Shown piece after piece: positions 44,528-52,793 of a stretch of DNA of 64,000 bases. The position numbers were made by a program, and so were the translations under genes. How positions within the stretch are numbered: position 1 is the first letter of the stretch; each line of letters opens with the position of its first letter. Source of the stretch: Roseibium album (GTDB taxonomy: Bacteria > Pseudomonadota > Alphaproteobacteria > Rhizobiales > Stappiaceae); NCBI RefSeq assembly GCF_001404515.1, contig NZ_CXWE01000015.1, positions 1 through 64,000 on the forward strand. The letters run 5' to 3'. The notes beneath the pieces were generated by a model. The model saw nothing but the letters and a program-made list of their open reading frames with translations, was not told the DNA's origin and ran no database searches.

Positions 44528-45064
44528 TCAAACCCCGATGTCTTCTGCGTCCCCGTCCTGGACGGACAAAGACAGATAGGTGCCTTCATGGGTGACGTTC
44601 ATCAGAAATGCGATCAGGTATTGCAGGCTGGCCATGGCCAGACCGACGGGGATCACCGCATAGATGATATAGACGGGAAACTGCAGCGCCGGTGACAACC
44701 GGTTTATGTCCTTGACTTCCTGAACATAGATCACTGATTTGTAGGTCAGGAACATCAGCAACAGGCCTGTTGTCAGCGATATCAAGGTCAACAGGACCTT
44801 CTTGGTGCGGCTGGAAAGTGCATCGTAAACGGCGGTCATTCGGATATTCCTGCCCTTGCGAACCGCGTAGGCAAACCCGACAAATGTGACACCGACGATC
44901 AGAAACTGGTTCAGCTCTTCTGCGAAGAACAGGCTTTGGCCGAATGCATACCGACCGATAGCGTTTGCGGTCGAATTCACCATCATCAACAGGATTGAAA
45001 AGATGATAATGGCCTTTTCGGCGAACTCGATCCCCCGGTTGGCGGTCAGCAACAACGTCTTCAT
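44528..45064 (-). CDS. dctQ: TRAP transporter small permease, DctQ
   Basis: 178 residues with four predicted helices, beginning at residues 13-35. The family segment FAEELNQFLIVGVTFVGFAYAVRKGRNIRM is present over its characteristic span (given here by ends: FAEELNQF ... GRNIRM). GGAGATCATC precedes the ATG. It lies between dctP and dctM, the normal order. Partner of DctM. Confidence 0.92.
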   Translation of the reverse strand: MKTLLLTANRGIEFAEKAIIIFSILLMMVNSTANAIGRYAFGQSLFFAEELNQFLIVGVTFVGFAYAVRKGRNIRMTAVYDALSSRTKKVLLTLISLTTGLLLMFLTYKSVIYVQEVKDINRLSPALQFPVYIIYAVIPVGLAMASLQYLIAFLMNVTHEGTYLSLSVQDGDAEDIGV

Positions 45065-45175
45065 GATGATCTCCCGATTGCTGGCCGAAGTTCGGCGCAG
45101 CCGCGCCCTCCTCGCGCGTTCAAATGCAAAAAGCGCGGGAACAGGTCCCCACGCCCTTCGCGTATCGTTGTTCGC

Positions 45176-46225
45176 CTATGAGGCGTCTTTTACTTCGCGG
45201 ACAAGATTTTCCAGGATCTTCCGCGCACGCGCGCGCGCCTCGGATTTCTCTTCCTCGCCGTAAGCATTTTCGACAACCGTGTAGTAGGTTTCATGCAGAC
45301 CGCTGCTGAGATCCCTGAAGACAGCGCGTTCTTCATCCGTCAGAACCACGACCTTCAGATCCGGGCGTTCAGCCAGTATCTTGTCCATGTTTTCCTTGTT
45401 GATCTGGAGCTGGTAGTCGTGTGCGGCCTGTTCGGCAGCTGCGATCGCCTTGTGCACCATCGCCTGCTTGTCGGCGCTCAGGCCATTGAACCATTCGCTG
45501 TTGGTCGAAACGGTGCCGACGTAAGGCTGCTGGCCAGGAAACATCAGATAGTCCTGAACCTCGTGCCATTTGGCGTTGTAGATAAAGTAGATCGGATTGA
45601 CCATGCCATCGACTGTCTTGAGCTGCAGCGCCCCGTAGACTTCCCCCCATGAGAGCGGTGTCGGGGTTGCACCGAAGGCCTTGTAGGTCTCTACCGGGAT
45701 CGTCGAGGTGAAGGTGCGGATCTTCTGGCCGTCAAAATCGGCCGGGCTGCGGATTTCCTTGTTGGCCCCCCAGGCCATTTCACCTTCGGAAATCATGGTC
45801 AACAGCTTCAGATTGACCTTTTCGAACCGATCGCTGAGATCGTTATAAATCGTTTCACTGCTTGTCAGAACCTCGCGAATGGCATCCACATCGCTGCCCA
45901 GCACATACGGAACACTGAGTGCCTGGACTTCGGGAACATAGGATCCCAGATGACCGGTACCGACCGAGACAAACTGGACGGTTCCTCTGGCCGTCAGCTC
46001 GACGATGTCGTTTTCGGTGCCGAGCTGGCCGTAATAGAAAATCCGGACTTTGATGTCGCCGTCCGATTCCTCCTTGATCGTCTCGGCGAAGGTCTTGGCG
46101 AATATGTCCTGTACATCGTTCTTGTCTTCTTCGGACGCGAACTTCCACGTTTCAGCACTGGCGCCTGTTGCCAGCGCTGCGGCCAGCAATGCCGGAATGG
46201 CGAGTTTTGAAATCAGTTTCTGCAT
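45176..46225 (-). CDS. dctP: TRAP transporter substrate-binding protein, DctP
   Basis: About 349 residues from the ATG at 46225, which has GGGAAAGGAAAC before it. A signal peptide (LAIPALLAAALATGASA) is followed by the DctP fold (TFAETIKEESDGDIKVRIFY, VQFVSVGTGHLGSYVPEVQA, TVDGMVNPIYFIYNAKWHEV). The arginine that normally binds a carboxylate is expected in the GQKIRTF segment. First of the TRAP genes; the lyase-like gene ends 22 bases upstream, so all four may be one operon. The substrate is likely an amino acid or organic acid. Confidence 0.94.
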   Translation of the reverse strand: MQKLISKLAIPALLAAALATGASAETWKFASEEDKNDVQDIFAKTFAETIKEESDGDIKVRIFYYGQLGTENDIVELTARGTVQFVSVGTGHLGSYVPEVQALSVPYVLGSDVDAIREVLTSSETIYNDLSDRFEKVNLKLLTMISEGEMAWGANKEIRSPADFDGQKIRTFTSTIPVETYKAFGATPTPLSWGEVYGALQLKTVDGMVNPIYFIYNAKWHEVQDYLMFPGQQPYVGTVSTNSEWFNGLSADKQAMVHKAIAAAEQAAHDYQLQINKENMDKILAERPDLKVVVLTDEERAVFRDLSSGLHETYYTVVENAYGEEEKSEARARARKILENLVREVKDAS

Positions 46226-46247
46226 TTTGTTTCCTTTCCCGACCCGC

Positions 46248-47297
46248 TCAGGCGGGTCCCTCGGAGATGATGACAAGGGGCAAAAAATCCTTGCCGGTTG
46301 AGCTTTCGGGGACCTGTGCACACAACGCGCCGAAGCCGGCTGCGCCGGATGGAGTGGTGGTTATGCCGAGCTTCGTCACGGCCTCGGCTGCGGCTGCGCC
46401 GTCTTCTTCGGAGAGCGTCTGATAGGTGACCTGGCAGCGCTCAAGCACCTGCCACGCGACGATCGAAGGTTCCTTGCAGTCCAGGCGCCCCATATTGGAG
46501 TCTGGTCCGTCGGACCGGGTTGCCTTGCCTGCGTCATGACTTGCCTTCAGGCAGGCCGCGGCTTCGGGCTCGACCACGATCAGGTCCGGTTGTACGGTCC
46601 AGTTCAGCCTGATCATGTGCGCCATTGCGGCTGCGAGACCGCCGACGCCGGCTTGCAGATAAACGTGGGTAGGCCAGCGTCCCGACACCTCGAACGAGGC
46701 GCGCATTTCTTCGGCTATGACGCAGTAACCTTCCATCACCCATTTGGGGATCTCGGTGTATCCGGACCACGTACCGTCGGCGAGCAGAGTTGCACCGGTC
46801 CGGGCAGCATCCGATATCGCAGCCGCGACACTTTCATCGTAGACCTCGCCTGACCGCACGACCTCTGCACCCAGCGCGCGCAGGCGCTCTGCAAAGTTCT
46901 CCGGAACGGTTTTGGCCAGATGGATACGTGACCTGGCGCCAACATCCCGGGCTCCGGCGGCAACGCCCAAACCGTGATTGCCGGCACTTGCGCAAACAAA
47001 GGTCTGCGTTTCGGCCAGCAACCGCACATCCGCATCCTTGAAACGTGCGGGCGTCAGGGTTTCTCCGGTTTTGGCAAACCAGGCTTCTCCGAGCAGCCGG
47101 GCAACAGCATAAGGTGCGCCGAGTGCCTTGAAGGCCCCCAGCCCCATCCTGTCGGTCTCGTCCTTCGCCAGGATGCAATAGCCGTCAGGTCCCTGCACTT
47201 CCCGCAAAGGCGAGACTGCATAGTTTCCTTGTGCCTGGAAGAAGGCTAGAGCCCGCTCGAAGTCCGGATTAAAATCAAGAATGTCTGCGTGTTTCAT
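46248..47297 (-). CDS. Diaminopropionate ammonia-lyase-like PLP enzyme (fold type II)
   Basis: 349 residues. The PLP-binding lysine is in RMGLGAFKALGAPYAVARLL, the family's hallmark. The phosphate-anchoring loop appears as AGVGGLAAAMAH, and the cofactor-ring segment as CASAGNHGLGVAAGARDVGA. Members eliminate ammonia from 2,3-diaminopropionate and, in related groups, from serine or threonine analogues. GGAGC precedes the ATG. It is cotranscribed with the TRAP importer and divergent from an Lrp-type regulator, which suggests the importer brings in its substrate or a precursor. Shorter than the about 400-residue DAPAL of E. coli, so the substrate may differ. Confidence 0.85.
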   Translation of the reverse strand: MKHADILDFNPDFERALAFFQAQGNYAVSPLREVQGPDGYCILAKDETDRMGLGAFKALGAPYAVARLLGEAWFAKTGETLTPARFKDADVRLLAETQTFVCASAGNHGLGVAAGARDVGARSRIHLAKTVPENFAERLRALGAEVVRSGEVYDESVAAAISDAARTGATLLADGTWSGYTEIPKWVMEGYCVIAEEMRASFEVSGRWPTHVYLQAGVGGLAAAMAHMIRLNWTVQPDLIVVEPEAAACLKASHDAGKATRSDGPDSNMGRLDCKEPSIVAWQVLERCQVTYQTLSEEDGAAAAEAVTKLGITTTPSGAAGFGALCAQVPESSTGKDFLPLVIISEGPA

Positions 47298-47398
47298 GCT
47301 CCATGATGTAGCATTTTCACATTATTTGATTTTTTCAATTATCCATCTAAACTCAACTAAATTTCTTGATAGAAACCAAAATCTCGAGAAAAAATATC

Positions 47399-47863
47399 AT
47401 GGATGATAATTTTGATGATGCCGACAGAACGATCCTCAGATTGATGCAGTCCGACCGGCGGATCGGGTTGGAAGTCATGGCCGAAGAATGTGGATTGTCG
47501 GTACCGTCGGTACAAAGACGACAGAAGCGATTGAAAGACGCAGGTGTCATCAAGCAGGAAGTCGCTATCCTGGATCCTGCCCGGCTGGACTACAACATGA
47601 CATTGATTGTTCTGGTCGAACTGGAACGCGAAAGCCTGCAGCAACTGGACATGTTTCGCAAACTCGCGCGCAATGAGCCGCAGGTCCAGCAATGCTACTA
47701 TGTGACCGGAGACGCCGATTTCATTCTGATCTGCACGGCAAGGGACATGCAGGATTTCGAGGAATTGACCCACAGGCTGTTCTTTGAAAATTCAAACGTC
47801 CGGCGATTTCGCACTTCCGTGACGATGGAACGAACGAAAGTCGGGCTGACGTTGCCGATCTGA
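47399..47863 (+). CDS. Lrp/AsnC-family transcriptional regulator (1)
   Basis: About 154 residues from the ATG at 47399; an upstream ATG 33 bases earlier lacks support. The N-terminal winged HTH (RIGLEVMAEECGLSVPSVQR) and C-terminal RAM ligand-binding domain (MTLIVLVELERESLQQLDMF, VQQCYYVTGDADFILICTAR) are both complete. It is divergent from the lyase-like gene across a 100-base AT-rich gap and is likely its amino-acid-responsive regulator. It closely resembles regulator (2), which faces it head-on. Confidence 0.92.
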   Translation: MDDNFDDADRTILRLMQSDRRIGLEVMAEECGLSVPSVQRRQKRLKDAGVIKQEVAILDPARLDYNMTLIVLVELERESLQQLDMFRKLARNEPQVQQCYYVTGDADFILICTARDMQDFEELTHRLFFENSNVRRFRTSVTMERTKVGLTLPI

Positions 47864-47876
47864 GTTGTCGGTGCGT

Positions 47877-48326
47877 TCACAGAACGTCGAGCGATACCTT
47901 CACCCTGTCCATCACCACCGATGTTCTGAAACGGCTGATGTTGGATTCATCAAAGAAATGCTCCTGGGTGAATTCTTCATATTCCTTGATATCCCGGACA
48001 GTGAGGATAAGCGTGAAATCCGCTTCTCCGGTCGTGTAGTAGCATTGCTGAACACAACGTGCGGAGCGCATCTTGCGCTTGAATTCATCCAGGTGCCGGC
48101 GGCTTTCTCGTTCCAGAATGACATCGACAATGATTGTCATTTCGCGTCCCAGTCGTGAAGGTGACAATACCGCGATGTCTCTTTCGATCACCCCGCTTTC
48201 GCGGAGCCGCTTCAAGCGTTTTTGCACCGCGGGCGACGACAATCCTATTTCCTGACTGATCGTGTCGGCCGTCAGACGTGCATCGCGCTGCACAAGGCGA
48301 AGTATTTCAAGATCCTTGTCATCCAT
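47877..48326 (-). CDS. Lrp/AsnC-family transcriptional regulator (2)
   Basis: About 149 residues from the ATG at 48326; an earlier in-frame ATG adds 17 residues. HTH: RLTADTISQEIGLSSPAVQK. RAM domain: VQQCYYTTGEADFTLILTVR and the closing RFRTSVVMDRVKVSL. It parallels regulator (1) over its full length (QQCYY, RFRTSV, K-V-L). Divergent from the M20-M24-racemase operon, which it probably controls. The two Lrp genes end 13 bases apart, convergent. Confidence 0.92.
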   Translation of the reverse strand: MDDKDLEILRLVQRDARLTADTISQEIGLSSPAVQKRLKRLRESGVIERDIAVLSPSRLGREMTIIVDVILERESRRHLDEFKRKMRSARCVQQCYYTTGEADFTLILTVRDIKEYEEFTQEHFFDESNISRFRTSVVMDRVKVSLDVL

Positions 48327-48449
48327 GGTCCGAATTTGATCGCCTTTTTTTCGTGTTTCAATGTTTTTCGTCATCAATCAGACAAAAATCAACGCCCACC
48401 AACCGAGCAGACATTGTAAATAGAACTCTGGGATACGGGAGGCGTATGC

Positions 48450-49595
48450 ATGAACGCGCTTGAAGAACGTTTGACGGAGCGGCGGCGGGATTTTCACCGC
48501 AACCCTGAACTCGGATTTCAGGAGAACAGAACCAGGCTCGAAGTTGCCCGCGAATTGCGCGCAATCGGCCTGGAGGTTCACGAGGGTGTCGGTGTTGTCG
48601 GTGTTTTGCGCAGCGGCAAGGGCAATCGCGCCATTGCATTGCGGGCGGACATGGATGCGCTCCCGATCACCGAGACATCCGTCCATGACCATGTGTCGGA
48701 AACGCCCGGCGTAATGCATGCCTGCGGGCATGATGGACACATGACAATGCTGCTGGGCGCCGCTGCCCGACTTGCCAAAAATCCGGATTTCGACGGGACT
48801 GCCGTGTTTTTGTTCCAGCCCAACGAAGAGCACGGGCTCGGTGCCCGTGCCATGATCGACGAAGGCGTTCTGGAACGCTTCCCGGTTGACGAAGTTTATG
48901 CGATCCACAACCTCCCAGGTGCCCCGACAGGACAGGTTTCCTCCCGGACCGGCATCATCTGCAACAGCGAAACACTGTTTGAGATCGAGGTACAGGGCCG
49001 CGGCGGACACGCTTCCATGCCGCAAACGGGCGTGGATGCGATAACGGTCGCTTCGGAAATCGTTCTCGCGCTGCAGACCATCGTTGCACGCAAGCTTCCT
49101 CCCGCGGCCGGAACAGTGGTGTCCGTCACCGAATTTGTGACGGACGGCCAGCGCAATGTGCTTCCCGGGCAGGCCATCCTGAAAGGCGACTTCCGCGCCC
49201 GATCTCCGGAAGATCGGACCGCCGTGAAAAAATTCATGCGTCAGATCTCCGAAGGCGTGGCCGCGGCACATGGCGTTACGGTTTCGGTCAGTTTCGCTGC
49301 AGAATTCATCGAGACAATCAATGCACAGGAGCCGACGAACGCGGTTTACCGGGCTGCAGAAGCAGCCGGATGCGAAACCGTGAGAGAACGTCCGCCCATG
49401 AGTTTTTCAGAAGACTTTGCGCAGTTCTCCAATGCGGTTCCCGGTTGCTTTCTACTGATGGGAAATGGCGAAACGGGTGCACATGGGCAACCGTTGCACG
49501 CCTCCGACTATGACTTCAACGATGAACTTCTGCCCATCGGGGCCGAATTCTGGGTGCAACTGGTTCGCGACCGGCTGCCATTTCGAAAGGACTGA
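48450..49595 (+). CDS. M20-family amidohydrolase (hippurate-hydrolase/N-acyl amino acid amidohydrolase-like)
   Basis: 381 residues. Metal site: CGHDGHMTMLLGAA, with the acidic ligand pair in FLFQPNEEHGLGA and a further His in the AIHNLPGAPTGQV region. The dimerisation or lid domain is inserted in the middle (about 185-295). The substrate segment LRADMDALPI precedes it. It hydrolyses an N-acyl or amide bond and yields a free amino acid. First gene of the operon, divergent from Lrp (2). Confidence 0.92.
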   Translation: MNALEERLTERRRDFHRNPELGFQENRTRLEVARELRAIGLEVHEGVGVVGVLRSGKGNRAIALRADMDALPITETSVHDHVSETPGVMHACGHDGHMTMLLGAAARLAKNPDFDGTAVFLFQPNEEHGLGARAMIDEGVLERFPVDEVYAIHNLPGAPTGQVSSRTGIICNSETLFEIEVQGRGGHASMPQTGVDAITVASEIVLALQTIVARKLPPAAGTVVSVTEFVTDGQRNVLPGQAILKGDFRARSPEDRTAVKKFMRQISEGVAAAHGVTVSVSFAAEFIETINAQEPTNAVYRAAEAAGCETVRERPPMSFSEDFAQFSNAVPGCFLLMGNGETGAHGQPLHASDYDFNDELLPIGAEFWVQLVRDRLPFRKD

Positions 49596-49597
49596 TC

Positions 49598-50764
49598 GTG
49601 ACCGGGTCACCCATGCGCGGATTTCCCGAAGCTGAATTTGCGGCTCGCACCGAACATGCCCAGACAGGCATGGCCGCAGCGGGTCTCGGTGGATTGTTGC
49701 TGATGACGGAAGCGGAGGTCAGGTATTTCACGGGCTTCCATACCCTGTTCTGGCAAAGCCCGACCCGGCCATGGTTCGTCTTTGTGCCACCGGTCGGCAA
49801 ACCGGTCGCTGTCATCCCCGAAATTGGTGCGGAATTGATGCGCAGTACATGGCTGGACGACATCCGCACCTGGAGTGCACCCTGTCCGGACGATGACGGG
49901 CTGAGCCTGTTGACGGAATTGCTCGCGCCTATGGCTCAGGCGGGAAAAACAATCGGTGTGATGAAAGGCCATGAAACAGCGCTGCGCATGCCGTTGGGCG
50001 ACTATGAACGCCTGGTTGCAGGTCTGCCTGGCCTTTCGATAGCGGATGCGACCGCGCTGATCCGGGGTCTGCGCATGGTAAAGTCCGATCGGGAGATCGA
50101 GAAGCTTGCACACATTTGCGCGATCGGTTCACGGATATTTGCGAGCGTTCCCGAGCTGGCGCATGAAGGTCAGCCCCTGGAAGATCTGTTTCGGGCCGTC
50201 CGGCGTGAAGGCCTTGCCCTGGGTGCCGATGACGTTCCTTATCTGGTCGGCGGCGCGGATCAGGGTGGCTACCGGGACGTGATTTCCCCTCCCTCCCGTC
50301 GCCCGCTTGCCAATGGCGACATTCTTATGCTGGACACCGGCGCGGTTTGGGACGGGTATTATTGCGATTTCGATCGGAATTTTGCCATCGGGACAGCCGA
50401 CGATGCCTCCCGCCGTGCCTATGATGTGCTCTGGCGTGCGACCGAAGCCGGACTTGATGCCGCGCGTACAGGTGCGACCTGCCGGCAGCTCTTTCAGACC
50501 ATGCAGGCTGTCATCGCAGAACTGGACGATCAGGGTGGCGATGTCGGCCGCCTTGGACACGGACTGGGTATGCAGCTCACAGAATGGCCCTCGCACGCTG
50601 CCTTCGACCACACTGTGCTTCAGGAGAATATGGTCCTCACACTCGAACCCTCACTGAGTTACGGCGATGGTCGCATCATGGTGCACGAGGAAAACATCGT
50701 GGTGCGCAAGGACGGTCCGGAGTTGCTGTCAGAACGCGCTCCCCGCGATCTGCCCGTTATCTGA
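49598..50764 (+). CDS. M24-family peptidase/creatinase-like hydrolase
   Basis: 388 residues. The N-terminal creatinase domain spans about 1-150 and the C-terminal pita-bread domain about 160-388. Metal ligands are in ILMLDTGAVWDGYYCDFDRN (Asp, Asp), GHGLGMQLTEWP (His), VLTLEPSLSYG (Glu) and VHEENIVV (Glu). GTG start with AAGGA before it, 2 bases after the M20 stop; an in-frame ATG 15 bases later is an alternative. Relatives include Xaa-Pro peptidases, creatinase and the ectoine hydrolase DoeA. With M20 and the next gene it resembles an amino-acid-derivative degradation operon. Confidence 0.9.
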   Translation: MTGSPMRGFPEAEFAARTEHAQTGMAAAGLGGLLLMTEAEVRYFTGFHTLFWQSPTRPWFVFVPPVGKPVAVIPEIGAELMRSTWLDDIRTWSAPCPDDDGLSLLTELLAPMAQAGKTIGVMKGHETALRMPLGDYERLVAGLPGLSIADATALIRGLRMVKSDREIEKLAHICAIGSRIFASVPELAHEGQPLEDLFRAVRREGLALGADDVPYLVGGADQGGYRDVISPPSRRPLANGDILMLDTGAVWDGYYCDFDRNFAIGTADDASRRAYDVLWRATEAGLDAARTGATCRQLFQTMQAVIAELDDQGGDVGRLGHGLGMQLTEWPSHAAFDHTVLQENMVLTLEPSLSYGDGRIMVHEENIVVRKDGPELLSERAPRDLPVI

Positions 50765-50773
50765 GGAAGACCC

Positions 50774-51514
50774 ATGAAGCTGGAATTTGATACGGACATC
50801 GGGATCGGGACCCGCGCAACGATGGGCATGATCGTGCTGGAAACCGACGAAACACTCGAGCCCGAGTTTTCAAGAATAATGGCACTCGAGGGCGTCGCGC
50901 TCTATCACAGTCGTATTCCGATGGTGCCCGAAGTCCGCGCAGACACATTGGCCAAAATGGAAAGGGACCTCCCGGCCTCCGCACGACTTTTGCCGAGTGC
51001 GCCGGACTATGACGTGATCGGCTACGGATGCACATCGGCATCCTCGGTGATCGGTTCGGAAAACGTTGCCCGTGCCATCCGGACGGTCTATCCGAACGCT
51101 CTGGTGTCCGACCCGCTTGCCGCTGTCATCGCGGCTGGACGCGAGCTCAAGGCAAAACGGCTCGGCTTCATCACGCCGTACATACCTGAAGTGTCTGAAC
51201 GCATGCGGCGGCGACTTGTCGAAGCCGGATTTGACATCGCCGGATTTGGATCGTTCGAAGAAGGCAATGACCGGACTGTTGCCAGAATTTGCGAGAAGTC
51301 GATCGTCGCTGCGGCAGAAAACATTGCTGCGGCAGCCCCCTGCGACGCGATCGTGATTTCTTGCACCAGCCTTCGAACCCTGAATATTATCAAGGAGATG
51401 GAGCGGAAAGTCGGCGTGCCGATCATCAGCAGCAATCAGGCGCTGGCCTGGCACATGCTTCGCCTTGCAAAAATCAGGGACCCTTTGCCCGATTTCGGTC
51501 TCCTGTTCGGCTAG
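50774..51514 (+). CDS. Asp/Glu racemase superfamily protein, maleate-isomerase/EutA-like
   Basis: 246 residues. The two active-site cysteines of the superfamily are visible in YDVIGYGCTSASSVIGSEN (near residue 81) and IVISCTSLRTLNII (near 197), each at the end of a strand. The start IGIGTRATMGMIVLETDET is typical of maleate isomerase, arylmalonate decarboxylase and EutA-like proteins. GAGGAAG precedes the ATG. Third gene of the operon. It could racemise or isomerise a product of the M20 and M24 hydrolases; the reaction is not predictable. Confidence 0.87.
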   Translation: MKLEFDTDIGIGTRATMGMIVLETDETLEPEFSRIMALEGVALYHSRIPMVPEVRADTLAKMERDLPASARLLPSAPDYDVIGYGCTSASSVIGSENVARAIRTVYPNALVSDPLAAVIAAGRELKAKRLGFITPYIPEVSERMRRRLVEAGFDIAGFGSFEEGNDRTVARICEKSIVAAAENIAAAAPCDAIVISCTSLRTLNIIKEMERKVGVPIISSNQALAWHMLRLAKIRDPLPDFGLLFG

Positions 51515-51814
51515 CGTGAAGCCGGCCATTCAAATCCCTGGCCACGGTCCTGTATCATTCAGCGCCCAACGGCGACGGCGCTCACTCGCTGCGAAAAGAC
51601 CCAGCCAGGAATGACCGGCTTGATATTGATACCCGGGCGCGGCGAGCACACGGATTGCTTCGACGGATTGCAATTCGCTTCCCTTGGTTCTTGAGACGTC
51701 ACGGATACGTGCGCTTCTCGATCGGTGTCTCGCGATTTTTGGTCAGCGACATATCCAGAAGGGCTTTTACGGCGCGGTTGAGCCTTGCCTTCGGGTTCCG
51801 TTCGCACGCTGGCC
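51515..51814. other. No gene recognised
   Basis: Short open frames occur on both strands, without recognisable domains or good ribosome-binding sites. Together with the pseudogene that follows, it looks like eroding DNA behind the racemase-like gene. Confidence 0.4.
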
Positions 51815-51817
51815 ACG

Positions 51818-52250
51818 TCGCCCTGTTTTCCTGTCACGACCGGCGAGATAGCCGACAGGCCTCGGATGCGGCCGAAGCAGGCGCTGTGATCTTGCATCTT
51901 CACTCCAGAAATCCGGAACATGGTCGTCCGTCCGTCGGCAAAGGCCGCGAATTATCACTGCTTCATGCTGCAAAAACAGGCCATTTGCGACCTGGTTACA
52001 GCGTGACGACGGGCGGTAGGGTAGCCATGGTGGTGCAAGAACGACTGAAAAATCCGCTCCGGCGCGAGCCGGAAATGTGATCGCGCAAACAGGATACGAT
52101 GAATTTCGCACTGTACCCGCAGGCCGACAGCCACGATGGCCGGACGTTTGACTGGGAAAAGCCTTTTCTGGAAACCACGGACGATCTAATCTTCAAAAAC
52201 GCACCAAGAAACATCGCGTCGGTTCTGAGACGCCCGCCGTACAACGGCAA
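51818..52250 (+). pseudogene. Beta-keto acid cleavage enzyme (BKACE, DUF849) remnant
   Basis: Pieces of a BKACE are recognisable in order: PVTTGEIAD, then after a frameshift ASDAAEAGAVILHLHSRNPE, the metal-binding HLH-type segment. Next come VTTGG and VQERLKNPLRREPEM, followed by TGA exactly where family members have the Cys of CSLNMGSMNFALYP. In the same frame the text resumes with MNFALYPQADSHDGRTFDWE and KPFLETTDDLIFKNAPRNIA. The second half of the about 290-residue barrel is absent. The intact enzyme condenses a beta-keto acid with acetyl-CoA, giving acetoacetate and a CoA ester, as in lysine- or carnitine-type catabolism. Confidence 0.85.
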
Positions 52251-52310
52251 CCGCGGCTGCGGCAAAGACCATGCTTGCCCTGAAGCGTTTGGCGGAGAAG
52301 CATTCTGATC

Positions 52311-52793
52311 ATGAACGGGATCTCGATCCGGAAAGCAACGGCAACCGATGCAGATCCGCTCAATCAGGCGCTGCAACAACTATCGGCTGACCTCGGCGAA
52401 ACACACCGGGCCGGGACAGAGGATCTTGTTACACATGGTTTTGGTGACAACCCGGCTTTCTTCGCGCTGGTTGCAGAACGAGGCAACGTGTTTGAGGGCG
52501 TCCTCATCGCGTCGCCGGTTTTCTCGACCAGTCTGGGTGGAGCGGGCCTTTATGTTTCGGACCTTTGGGTTTCCCGTCTTGCCAGAGGGAAAGGCCTGGG
52601 ACCACGATTGCTGCAAGCCGCACTGGTGGAAGCGCCATCCGCCTGGCGCATATGCTTCTTGAAACTTGCCGTTCACAACCACAACATCGAAGCTCGCCGT
52701 TTCTATGCGCGACTAGGGTTTGAAGATCTGCCGGATGAAACCGTGCTTTCCCTCAAGGGAGTAGCGCTGGAAAGCCTGAGGAAACGCTCATGA
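52311..52793 (+). CDS. GNAT-family N-acetyltransferase
   Basis: 160 residues. Motif A, the acetyl-CoA loop, is VSRLARGKGLGPRLLQAALV near residues 92-112; motif B follows as LKLAVHNHNIEARRFYARLGF. GGCGGAG lies upstream of the ATG. It overlaps the HDAC-like gene as ATGA, so they are coupled. Next to an acetylpolyamine deacetylase it may act on a polyamine or amino acid, but GNAT substrates cannot be read from sequence. Confidence 0.88.
   Translation: MNGISIRKATATDADPLNQALQQLSADLGETHRAGTEDLVTHGFGDNPAFFALVAERGNVFEGVLIASPVFSTSLGGAGLYVSDLWVSRLARGKGLGPRLLQAALVEAPSAWRICFLKLAVHNHNIEARRFYARLGFEDLPDETVLSLKGVALESLRKRS

Noticed and set aside
43183..51514. Calling the cluster an ectoine utilisation (eut/doe) operon
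   Set aside because: Key members (EutC-like cyclodeaminase, DoeB-type deacetylase, the GntR regulator) are missing and an M20 hydrolase takes their place.
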